From: a virus
Strand: one strand, 5' to 3'
IMG/VR virus record: IMGVR_UViG_3300025420_000014
Location: 1-34,842 of that record
DNA length: 34,842 nucleotides
The position numbers were made by a program, and so were the translations under genes. The notes beneath the pieces were generated by a model that was not told where the DNA came from, searched no databases, and worked only from the letters and a program-made list of their open reading frames with translations. The stretch's first letter is position 1, and each line of letters begins with the position of its first letter. Below, piece after piece: positions 5,679-11,529 of the stretch.

Positions 5679-5692
5679 ATAAGTCAGCTTAC
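5679..5692. promoter_or_regulatory. Weak operator-like site
   Basis: ATAAGTCAGCTTAC matches the regulator palindrome TTAAGNTANCTTAA with three mismatches. It lies at the left edge of the candidate origin. With no promoter around it, it may be fortuitous. Confidence 0.25.
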
Positions 5693-5706
5693 AATAACAA
5701 AGTAAA

Positions 5707-5745
5707 TTTCCCTGTAAAAACAAAGTAATCCAATTTACAGGGAAA
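5707..5745. repeat. Perfect 12-bp inverted repeat beside the candidate origin
   Basis: TTTCCCTGTAAA (5707-5718) and TTTACAGGGAAA (5734-5745) are exact reverse complements, 15 bases apart. The right arm is followed three bases later by a second inverted repeat (5749-5762) that reuses TTCCC and GGGAA. It could terminate transcription, form a cruciform or bind a dimeric protein; there is no long T-run on either strand. Confidence 0.8.
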
Positions 5746-5748
5746 AGT

Positions 5749-5811
5749 TTCCCGAACGGGAAGAATGTATAAAAAAGTGTGTAAAAAACCAAAAATATTC
5801 CCGAACGGGGT
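5749..5811. repeat. Two copies of TTCCCGAACGGG
   Basis: TTCCCGAACGGGAA at 5749-5762 is an inverted repeat of 6 bp arms around AA. TTCCCGAACGGG recurs at 5799-5810 in the same orientation. The run of G and C is striking in this very AT-rich stretch, which suggests protein-binding sites rather than drift. Confidence 0.65.
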
Positions 5812-5881
5812 ATTTTGTAAGAAAAAGAAATGACTTATTAATGAGTCCGTATGTGGGTTAAAGCCTTATTTATGATTCATT

Positions 5882-6118
5882 AACTTTACAATCCAATGTC
5901 AACAACTTTACAATCAGCCGTCAAAACTTTACAAAAATGTCAACAAAACTGTTGATATGGATACTTTTTGTCAATAACTGTACATATAGGTATCAATATG
6001 TATATTAAATATATACTTATGGGTATCAAAATGTATCGTATTATTTACAAAAACCGACAATAAGTAACATATATGTTACTAGACAACTTTACAATCGTCT
6101 AGTAATAACTTTACAATT
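5882..6118 (+). other. Candidate replication origin: five iterons around an AT-rich core
   Basis: AACTTTACAAT occurs at 5882, 5904, 6085 and 6107, and with one change (AACTTTACAAA) at 5925, always in the same orientation. The start-to-start distances are 22, 21, 160 and 22 bases, so within each cluster the copies lie on one face of the helix. A GTCAA extension follows the first three. Between the clusters (about 5940-6060) the DNA is almost pure A+T and includes a second direct repeat, GGTATCAAtATGTAT and GGTATCAAaATGTAT, near 5992-6033. Phased iterons next to an unwinding region are the hallmark of Rep- or O-dependent origins. The probable initiator is the protein at 4176-4559. Confidence 0.7.
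6063..6080. repeat. 18-bp perfect palindrome
   Basis: AGTAACATATATGTTACT equals its own reverse complement. It lies between the AT-rich core and the right iteron pair. It is a likely binding site for a dimeric protein or part of the origin structure. Confidence 0.75.
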
Positions 6119-6464
6119 CCAGCCCATCAAAGCCTAGTTCTTCTGCAATTAACTTGCAACGGGTTCTAAAGGCTTTGCCATGATGTGACCATTTATCACC
6201 CTTTTGACGGTGAAAACTCATGTGAACCATCTCATGCGAAAGAGTTGTGAGCATAGTGTAATAATGCCCACAGCGAGCAGAACTAATCGTAATAGTGTGT
6301 TCATAATCCTCTCCGCAGTCGTACATATAAGTACCCATTGTTTCAGGGTCGTGAATCACTACAAATTCAATTTCTTCAGGCACAGGAAGATTCCACTTAG
6401 TAAATGGGTATACACAACAAAGGCTGGCATACGCATTGCGAATAACTTCAGGATTTAACTTCAT
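6111..6464 (-). CDS. SprT-like zinc metalloprotease
   Basis: A 117-residue protein with HEMVH at residues 77-81 (zinc ligands His77 and His81, catalytic Glu78) and a downstream HHGKAF with His95 as third ligand, the SprT/Spartan signature. Two Cys residues near the start and CGEDYEH before the active site are extra. Spartan proteins cut DNA-protein crosslinks; phage SprT-like proteins are common but untested, so the substrate is unknown. The length is typical of a bare catalytic domain. The start overlaps the stop of the metallophosphoesterase gene (ATGA at 6464-6461), so the two are coupled. The last iteron of the candidate origin overlaps its 3' end by 8 bases. Confidence 0.82.
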   Translation of the reverse strand: MKLNPEVIRNAYASLCCVYPFTKWNLPVPEEIEFVVIHDPETMGTYMYDCGEDYEHTITISSARCGHYYTMLTTLSHEMVHMSFHRQKGDKWSHHGKAFRTRCKLIAEELGFDGLEL

Positions 6465-7681
6465 TTCCAGCTAATCCATTCGGTATTGTGTTGTTTCTTT
6501 TTCCTATCGACATACACAGGCATACTAAAGGTCAAACCGTGATCGGGATGGGTCAGCCAAAGTGCCTGTCTTGGTGGCTCAAATCCAAAGTTGTTGCTGT
6601 AAGCGTACTCATCGTAACCTTTAAGGCTGCCGTTGACAATAAGGCGTTCTAGCTGGATTAACTGATGCCAATGACCTAACAGCATCGTATCGTATTCCAT
6701 GTCAATTTGAGCGTTCCTAGAGCGTTTACGATGGTCACCACGAATGATTGGCCCTAAAGCCCCAATGACACCGTCACCCCCACGAAATTGATCCCCATGT
6801 GTAAGTAGATATTTATGTCCGTAGATTGAATAATAGGCATCAGGGCCATCGGGTATATGAAATTGAACACGCTTATCAGCCTCAAATCGTTTACTCAAGA
6901 ACTGATAGAGTAACCAATCGAATGAGGTGAAGTTACGACCCTTTGCCCTGATTTTGTGCGTGTTACGCCCATGATTGCCACTTACGCACGGAATAAAGAC
7001 ATTTCCGAACTCATCTGCTAGTGTTTGAATACACCAAGTTAAGACACCGAACAAATCTAAGACTGTCGGCATGATTTCCATCGAGTTTGTAGCCATCAGT
7101 TCTTCATGGATGTCACCCGATACCATGTCACCACCCAGCACAAAGACAATTCCCTCATAATTTGAGTGTGCTACATGGTTTTTTAATAGGTCGATGGTTT
7201 TTTCAATCATTACCTTAGCCCTATCTTGCCCGATAGCGACATTGTATTCATTGACCCCGTTAATCTGATTGGGGTCTACGACCTCGCCCCAATGCCAATC
7301 TGAAGCAAATAAGGTCGGTATTCCTGCTACTGTCTTTCCCTTAACTGGTTTAACTAGCCAGTTGGGTGTAGAAGTCTTGGCGGTAGACATCTTTAATATC
7401 ACTTTTTTGATATAGTCCGATGTCAACTTTTCTTCTTCTTGACCGTTAAGCATAGACTCAAGCTGTCTAATCTTATCCTGCGCTTCTAGCAGTTCAGTCA
7501 GTTCTTTATTGGCTACTTTGATTGTGGGTTGCAGACCACTAGACTTAGCTACCCTGATTCTTGTATTAAAGGTATTGGGATTGATTCCTAATAACTTGGC
7601 GGCTTCAGTCTTGCTTCCCATCTTTGCATAAGCATTTAAAGCTTCTTGCATTTCAGCTTGTGACAATGGTTTCTGTGCCAT
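6461..7681 (-). CDS. Calcineurin-like metallophosphoesterase with N-terminal helix-turn-helix
   Basis: A 406-residue protein. Residues 7-47 form a Fis/Hin-like helix-turn-helix (MQEALNAY...TEAAKLLGINPNTFNTRI), residues 55-100 a charged helical linker, and residues 120-400 a metallophosphoesterase domain. All metal-ligand motifs are present: SDWHW (Asp128, His130), GGDMV (183-187), SGNHGR (Asn236, His237), THGDQF (His295) and GHWHQ (His337, His339). The family includes SbcD/Mre11-type nucleases and many phage enzymes of unproven substrate. The DNA-binding N-terminus suggests it works on DNA. It is the first gene of a leftward two-gene operon with the SprT-like protein, from a promoter overlapping an operator-like site at 7698-7711. 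Confidence 0.87.
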   Translation of the reverse strand: MAQKPLSQAEMQEALNAYAKMGSKTEAAKLLGINPNTFNTRIRVAKSSGLQPTIKVANKELTELLEAQDKIRQLESMLNGQEEEKLTSDYIKKVILKMSTAKTSTPNWLVKPVKGKTVAGIPTLFASDWHWGEVVDPNQINGVNEYNVAIGQDRAKVMIEKTIDLLKNHVAHSNYEGIVFVLGGDMVSGDIHEELMATNSMEIMPTVLDLFGVLTWCIQTLADEFGNVFIPCVSGNHGRNTHKIRAKGRNFTSFDWLLYQFLSKRFEADKRVQFHIPDGPDAYYSIYGHKYLLTHGDQFRGGDGVIGALGPIIRGDHRKRSRNAQIDMEYDTMLLGHWHQLIQLERLIVNGSLKGYDEYAYSNNFGFEPPRQALWLTHPDHGLTFSMPVYVDRKKKQHNTEWISWK

Positions 7682-7697
7682 AACCTGCCTTTTGGTG

Positions 7698-7737
7698 TAA
7701 AGTTAGCTAATACTAATCTATTTTAATTGAAAATCAA
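7698..7737 (-). promoter_or_regulatory. Leftward promoter and operator-like site between divergent genes
   Basis: On the minus strand TTGATT (7737-7732), 16 nt, and TAGTAT (7715-7710) make a fair promoter for the metallophosphoesterase gene. TAAAGTTAGCTAAT at 7698-7711 keeps the AGTTAGCT core of the operator with three mismatches and overlaps the -10 box. The same 55-bp gap must also serve the divergent gene at 7737, for which TTGGTG (7692-7697) and TAATCT (7714-7719) are a weak candidate. Both assignments are tentative. Confidence 0.42.
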
Positions 7738-8021
7738 TGACATACGCACGAATTGATACAAACCACAAGGAAATAGTCAAGGCTTTACGAGATGCTGGTG
7801 CTACTGTTGTTTCTTTAGCTGCAATGAAACACGGTTGTCCTGATCTTTTGGTGGGATTTGCTGGCGAAACCTTGCTTATGGAAATAAAGCGCGATGCCAA
7901 AGCTAAATTTACCCCTGACCAGCTTGACTTTATGGGAAAATGGAAAGGTGGGCCAATCAGTAGGGTAGACAGCATAGATGCTGCAATCCGCGCATTAGGA
8001 GTAATTCAGCGTGTTAAATAA
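7737..8021 (+). CDS. VRR-NUC-type PD-(D/E)XK nuclease
   Basis: A 94-residue protein with GCPDLLVG (Asp36), LLMEIKRD (Glu49, Lys51) and a downstream LTPDQ-like segment (FTPDQLDFMGKW), the compact order of VRR-NUC domains. Phage stand-alone VRR-NUC proteins are predicted to be structure-selective nucleases, including Holliday-junction resolvases. It begins the rightward accessory block and its stop overlaps the oxygenase start by 11 bases. Catalytic residues look intact. Confidence 0.87.
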   Translation: MTYARIDTNHKEIVKALRDAGATVVSLAAMKHGCPDLLVGFAGETLLMEIKRDAKAKFTPDQLDFMGKWKGGPISRVDSIDAAIRALGVIQRVK

Positions 8022-8544
8022 ACACTTTCATATATTTGAAAAAGCATTACCCAAAGAATTTTGCGAATACCTAATTAAATCAATAGATTGGGATAAATCT
8101 GATACCGCTAAAGTGGATAAAAATAACCACGAAATAGACAAAAATGCCCGAATTACTAACATTTACTGGGAAGAACTGTTATCCCCTATAGGCTGCGTTA
8201 TTCAATCTTATATTGTAGAAGCTAACAAATACTGGGGATATAACATTCAAAGACTTGAAAAGGTACAAATGTCCCAATATGGATTAGGCGGTCACTATGA
8301 CTGGCACATGGATTCCAAAGCACCTGTAAACAATGAGCAACGAAAACTGTCTATCAGTATCTTGTTAAATGATAATTTTGAAGGTGGCAAGCTTGAAATA
8401 GAATCAAATAAAGATGAAAATGTATTAAAATGTCAGGGAGATATTGTTGTTTTTCCGTCATTTTTACAGCATAGAGTGTTACCTGTAACAGATGGAACTC
8501 GTTATACAGCAGTCAGTTGGGCTTATGGCCCTACATTTAGGTGA
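8011..8544 (+). CDS. 2-oxoglutarate/Fe(II)-dependent oxygenase
   Basis: A 177-residue protein starting at GTG 8011. It shows the facial triad of the 2OG-Fe(II) family: His99 and Asp101 in YDWHMD and His154 in FLQHRV, with Arg164 in TRYTAVSW as the 2-oxoglutarate anchor. The double-stranded beta-helix core spans about residues 80-172. It resembles the prolyl-4-hydroxylase/PiuC-like enzymes frequent in marine and freshwater phages. Those are suggested to hydroxylate proteins or nucleic acids, or to tune host metabolism, without a proven substrate. The next gene, DUF5856-like, follows 4 bases later. Confidence 0.87.
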   Translation: MLNKHFHIFEKALPKEFCEYLIKSIDWDKSDTAKVDKNNHEIDKNARITNIYWEELLSPIGCVIQSYIVEANKYWGYNIQRLEKVQMSQYGLGGHYDWHMDSKAPVNNEQRKLSISILLNDNFEGGKLEIESNKDENVLKCQGDIVVFPSFLQHRVLPVTDGTRYTAVSWAYGPTFR

Positions 8545-8548
8545 GATT

Positions 8549-8908
8549 ATGGAAAAATCTATGGCTTTATTTTTGGCAACTTTGCTCCACGCGGGGACAA
8601 ACACTCACTTTTTTCATTGGGCTACCAAATCCTACGCCAAACATAAGACACTCGGACATTTTTACGAGAGTATTATTCAAGCCACAGATGAATTGGCTGA
8701 GTGTTACTTTGGCATTTATGGTCAGATTACCCAGTTTCCTAGTACATACCACCAGCCTAAAGAACCGTTGGCATATCTACAGTCATTACAAGCATTTGTA
8801 AAAGATGCCCGTTATGAATTGCCAAAAGATTCAGAGATTGTTCAATTGATCGATAATATCGCGCAAGAAATCGATACCACCATCTACTTACTAAAATTCA
8901 AAGGTTAA
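8549..8908 (+). CDS. DUF5856-like (ferritin/Dps-like helical) protein
   Basis: I place the start at ATG 8549 because AGGTGA lies 4 bases upstream; a longer frame from 8492 would overlap the oxygenase by 53 bases. The 119-residue product is all helical with LLHAGTNTHFFHWATKSYAKHKTLGHFYESIIQ...DELAECYFGIYGQI, a pattern I associate with DUF5856 in phages. Histidines and acidic residues recur along the helices as in ferritin-like four-helix bundles. Whether it binds iron is unknown. Following an Fe(II) enzyme is suggestive only. Confidence 0.65.
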   Translation: MEKSMALFLATLLHAGTNTHFFHWATKSYAKHKTLGHFYESIIQATDELAECYFGIYGQITQFPSTYHQPKEPLAYLQSLQAFVKDARYELPKDSEIVQLIDNIAQEIDTTIYLLKFKG

Positions 8909-8909
8909 T

Positions 8910-9095
8910 ATGCCACTCGACAAATCAGGTTCAAAAGAATCCGTAGGCAAAAACATTAAAGCGGAAAAAAAGGCGGGTAAAAGTGTAGCCCAAGCTACTG
9001 CTATTGCGTTGAATACTGAACGCGAATACGCTAAAGGCAGCCGTAAAGCCAAATTAGAATCCCAATACGATAAGTACATTGGAGAAAAAGAATGA
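8910..9095 (+). CDS. Small basic phage protein
   Basis: A 61-residue lysine-rich protein opening MPLDKSGSKESVGKNIKAE, then QATAIALNTEREYAKGSRKAK. Short proteins with the pattern 'SGSKESVGKNIK...AGKS..QA.AIAL' are common in phages just before the terminase genes; I recall DUF6496 for this type but cannot verify it. The high charge suggests DNA or RNA binding, unproven. Confidence 0.65.
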   Translation: MPLDKSGSKESVGKNIKAEKKAGKSVAQATAIALNTEREYAKGSRKAKLESQYDKYIGEKE

Positions 9096-9241
9096 AGCCG
9101 ATGGAACGCAAATACAAGAAAGAAGACGCTCTATTGCGTAATCATAAAGAAACTACGCTAGAAAAGAACCAAGCTGACCGTATTGCCCGTAGAAAGATGA
9201 TCGCCAACAAGCTTAAAGACTTGGATAAAGAAGTTAAGTAA
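9092..9241 (+). CDS. Small highly charged protein
   Basis: A 49-residue frame starting in an ATGA overlap with the preceding gene and ending in a TAATG overlap with the next. The composition is extreme: about 40 percent Lys plus Arg with many acidic residues, predicted to be one long helix (ADRIARRKMIANKLKDLDKE). The two perfect junctions make it very likely to be translated. Function unknown. Confidence 0.6.
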   Translation: MKPMERKYKKEDALLRNHKETTLEKNQADRIARRKMIANKLKDLDKEVK

Positions 9242-9813
9242 TGGCTGATTACGCAACAAATCTGCTTAATCAAGCAACGCAAGCATATCCTTTTGTTGCA
9301 AGGCACAATCCTATGGTAGTGGTAAATCCTGCCGAAAATAGGGGTTTTGCTGAAACATATCCAGTAGGTGAAGCTGGTGCGCCATTACCTGAAGGTGGCT
9401 TTAATAAGCATCAAGCATTACCAATTGATAGAGTGGGCGTAGAAGTATTTAAACCTGACCAATTTACGCACCATGATTTAGCCGCGGAGATGCTTCATAT
9501 TGATCCTATGGCTAATCAGACTAGGGAAACATTAATAAAGTCTTGGTCACCTGAACAACTAAATACATTAAAAGAACACGCATTAGATTACCAAGCCACA
9601 TTGGATGAAGGCCGCCCCGAAACAGATGCCATTAAAAATGCTACTGATTCAGCATTGCGTGGATATACAGTAGGTCAATGGCCTGAAGAAATCAACAAAG
9701 CATTGGCATATAACCCTGAACAGCTTAAATCATTAGATGCTCTCAAGTCTTACATGACTACACCGCCTAGTCGTAAAGAGCTAATACAACAACAAATCGA
9801 CAAAATAGAGTAG
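9241..9813 (+). CDS. Hypothetical protein preceding the terminase genes
   Basis: A 190-residue protein with a VVVNPAENRGFAETYPVGEAGAPLPEGG segment (about residues 26-53), a DRVGVEVFKPDQFTHHDLAAEMLHIDP segment (about 63-89) and a helical C-terminal half ending LIQQQIDKIE. I believe related proteins occur next to terminase genes in other environmental phages, always without a known role. No catalytic motif is convincing; HHDLAAEMLH is not a zinc-protease motif. It may have a packaging or virion role because of position. Confidence 0.7.
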   Translation: MADYATNLLNQATQAYPFVARHNPMVVVNPAENRGFAETYPVGEAGAPLPEGGFNKHQALPIDRVGVEVFKPDQFTHHDLAAEMLHIDPMANQTRETLIKSWSPEQLNTLKEHALDYQATLDEGRPETDAIKNATDSALRGYTVGQWPEEINKALAYNPEQLKSLDALKSYMTTPPSRKELIQQQIDKIE

Positions 9814-9815
9814 AA

Positions 9816-9829
9816 TTAACTTATCTTAA
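9816..9829. promoter_or_regulatory. Operator-like palindrome upstream of the morphogenesis block
   Basis: TTAACTTATCTTAA differs from the consensus TTAAGNTANCTTAA at one position (C for G at base 5). It lies in the 35-bp gap before the small terminase gene, the only intergenic gap for several kilobases. TCGACA at about 9799 could serve as a -35 box, but no good -10 follows. If bound by the regulator it would link late genes to the same switch. Confidence 0.5.
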
Positions 9830-9848
9830 TCAACCACTTGGATAAGGT

Positions 9849-10181
9849 ATGCCCGATAAACAAGCGAAAAATAGCGAACACCCTAACCTTAATGTAGGTC
9901 GTAAGGCAGGAGCAGTCAATAAAGCCACTAGCCAAGCTAGAGAAGCGATTGCACGGTTCGTTGATGGTAATGCCCCTAGTATGCAAAAGTGGCTAGAACA
10001 GGTTGCTGATGGCGTTAAAAACGATGATGATAAATTCATTGTTTTGCCTAATCCTGAAAAAGCTTTTGGTATGTTGCAGAGCGTCATGGAATACCACCTT
10101 CCTAAGTTGGCCCGAACAGAACATTCAGGTGATGAAGAACAGCCAATGAAAGTAATACACGAACACAAGTTCCTAGATTGA
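9849..10181 (+). CDS. terS: Terminase small subunit (probable)
   Basis: A 110-residue protein with a basic N-terminal GRKAGAVNKATSQAREAIARFVD segment (about 17-39), a helical middle, and a C-terminal EYHLPKLARTEHSGDEE motif. This combination is common in proteins encoded directly before large terminases in podoviruses and siphoviruses. It would recognise the packaging site and recruit the large subunit. The gene overlaps the large subunit start by 4 bases (TTGA). Assignment rests on pattern and position. Confidence 0.72.
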   Translation: MPDKQAKNSEHPNLNVGRKAGAVNKATSQAREAIARFVDGNAPSMQKWLEQVADGVKNDDDKFIVLPNPEKAFGMLQSVMEYHLPKLARTEHSGDEEQPMKVIHEHKFLD

Positions 10182-11527
10182 AAGAGATAGTAAAGAAGTA
10201 CGAATATCCCTACAAATCAAGGGATGCGTTCTTAGACTTCCATAAAAGAAATCAACGCTGGGCTGTATTAGTTTGTCATCGTAGGGCAGGTAAGACCTGT
10301 GCCACAATTGCCGACACAATTCGTAGAGCCATAATGGACAAGAAGCCTGATGGTAGATACGCTTACATTGCTCCTTACTACGCTCAAGCTAAAAACATTG
10401 CGTGGGACTATCTTCTTAAATATGCAGAGCCAGCCATTGTTAAAGCTAATCAGTCTGAATTATGGGTAGAACTGGTCAATGGGGCTAAGATTCGCTTGTT
10501 CGGTGCAGACAATCCTGACGCATTACGGGGTTTATACCTAGATGGCGTAGTCCTAGATGAGTATGCCGATATGAAACCTAGACTTTGGGGCGAGATTGTT
10601 CGGCCATTGCTTACTGATAGACAAGGCTGGGCTACCTTTATTGGCACTCCTAAAGGCCATAATGCGTTCTATGACATCTATAACGAAGCCCAAAAGAACC
10701 CTAACTGGTATGTTAAGACACTTAGAGCCGATGTATCAGGGCTATTACCTGACGCTGAATTAAAAGATGCTCAAGCCACAATGTCGGATAATCAATATGA
10801 GCAAGAATTCCTGTGTTCATTTGAAGCAGCTATATTAGGAGCGTTTTATGGTCAAGAAATGCGTAGGATCACGGATATGGAACGGATTACTACTGTTGAC
10901 TATGACCCTATGTTTCCTTGCCATACTGCATGGGATTTGGGTTTCAATGATTCCACTAGCATTTGGTGGTTTCAGGTGGTCTATGGGGAGATACGGGTAC
11001 TAGATCACCACTCTAGCAACGGTCAAGCCGTGCCATTTTATACAGGCTTATTGCAACAAAAAGAAGATGAGTTTGGTTACAAATATGGCTACCATTACCT
11101 GCCACATGACGCTAGAGCAAAAACTATGGCATCGGGTGGTAAGAGCATAATCGAACAAATTGCGACAAAAATCGACATAAAACATCTAAAAATCGTTCCA
11201 AACCTGTCAATTCAGGATGGAATACAGGCAACAAGGCTTGCATTAACTCGCGCTTGGTTTGATAATAGATGCGAAGAAGGTATCGAATGTTTACGCCAAT
11301 ATCAACGGGAATGGAATGATGATAAGAAGTGTTTTAATGACCGCCCAAAGCATGATTGGACAAGCCACTCTGCCGATGCCTTCCGTTATCTCTCAATTGT
11401 ATGGAAAAACGAGGACAGCCCTATCCTCAAAGACAATCGCGTTAAGGGACTTCATGTCGGACAAACGGATGTAACGCTTAACGAGATGTGGAAAGAAACC
11501 CCCAAAATAACTCACCGCAGGATATAA
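10178..11527 (+). CDS. terL: Terminase large subunit
   Basis: A 449-residue packaging motor with TTG start overlapping the small subunit stop. The ATPase half has Walker A CHRRAGKT (33-40), Walker B VVLDEYAD (Asp127, Glu128) and the coupling motif FIGTPKG (about 154-160). The RNase H-like nuclease half has WDLGFNDSTS (about residue 248), a HDARAKT segment and the last acidic motif in SHSADAFRYL (about 403). These are complete, so the enzyme should pump and cut DNA. The size is close to the usual 450-500. The portal gene begins two bases after the stop. Confidence 0.95.
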   Translation: MKEIVKKYEYPYKSRDAFLDFHKRNQRWAVLVCHRRAGKTCATIADTIRRAIMDKKPDGRYAYIAPYYAQAKNIAWDYLLKYAEPAIVKANQSELWVELVNGAKIRLFGADNPDALRGLYLDGVVLDEYADMKPRLWGEIVRPLLTDRQGWATFIGTPKGHNAFYDIYNEAQKNPNWYVKTLRADVSGLLPDAELKDAQATMSDNQYEQEFLCSFEAAILGAFYGQEMRRITDMERITTVDYDPMFPCHTAWDLGFNDSTSIWWFQVVYGEIRVLDHHSSNGQAVPFYTGLLQQKEDEFGYKYGYHYLPHDARAKTMASGGKSIIEQIATKIDIKHLKIVPNLSIQDGIQATRLALTRAWFDNRCEEGIECLRQYQREWNDDKKCFNDRPKHDWTSHSADAFRYLSIVWKNEDSPILKDNRVKGLHVGQTDVTLNEMWKETPKITHRRI

Positions 11528-11529
11528 AT

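Larger units (their letters stand above)
5599..6110. other. 512-nt non-coding region between convergent genes
   Basis: The rightward early operon ends at 5598 and the leftward SprT-like gene ends at 6111, so no gene needs a promoter here. No reading frame is credible. The left half holds two inverted-repeat systems (5707-5762 and 5798-5811). The right half holds the iteron array, an AT-rich core with a second direct repeat, and an 18-bp palindrome. The content fits a replication origin rather than a control region for a gene. Confidence 0.75.

Noticed and set aside
8492-8548. Earlier start for the DUF5856-like gene
   Set aside because: It lies within the oxygenase gene; a ribosome-binding site AGGTGA stands before ATG 8549.
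9092-9241. Reading the 49-residue charged frame as spurious because of its low complexity
   Set aside because: I rejected this doubt: it has exact stop/start overlaps with both neighbours, which a chance frame is unlikely to show.
11488-11529. Earlier in-frame start for the portal gene
   Set aside because: It would overlap the large terminase by 40 bases. The ATG at 11530 lies right after that stop.
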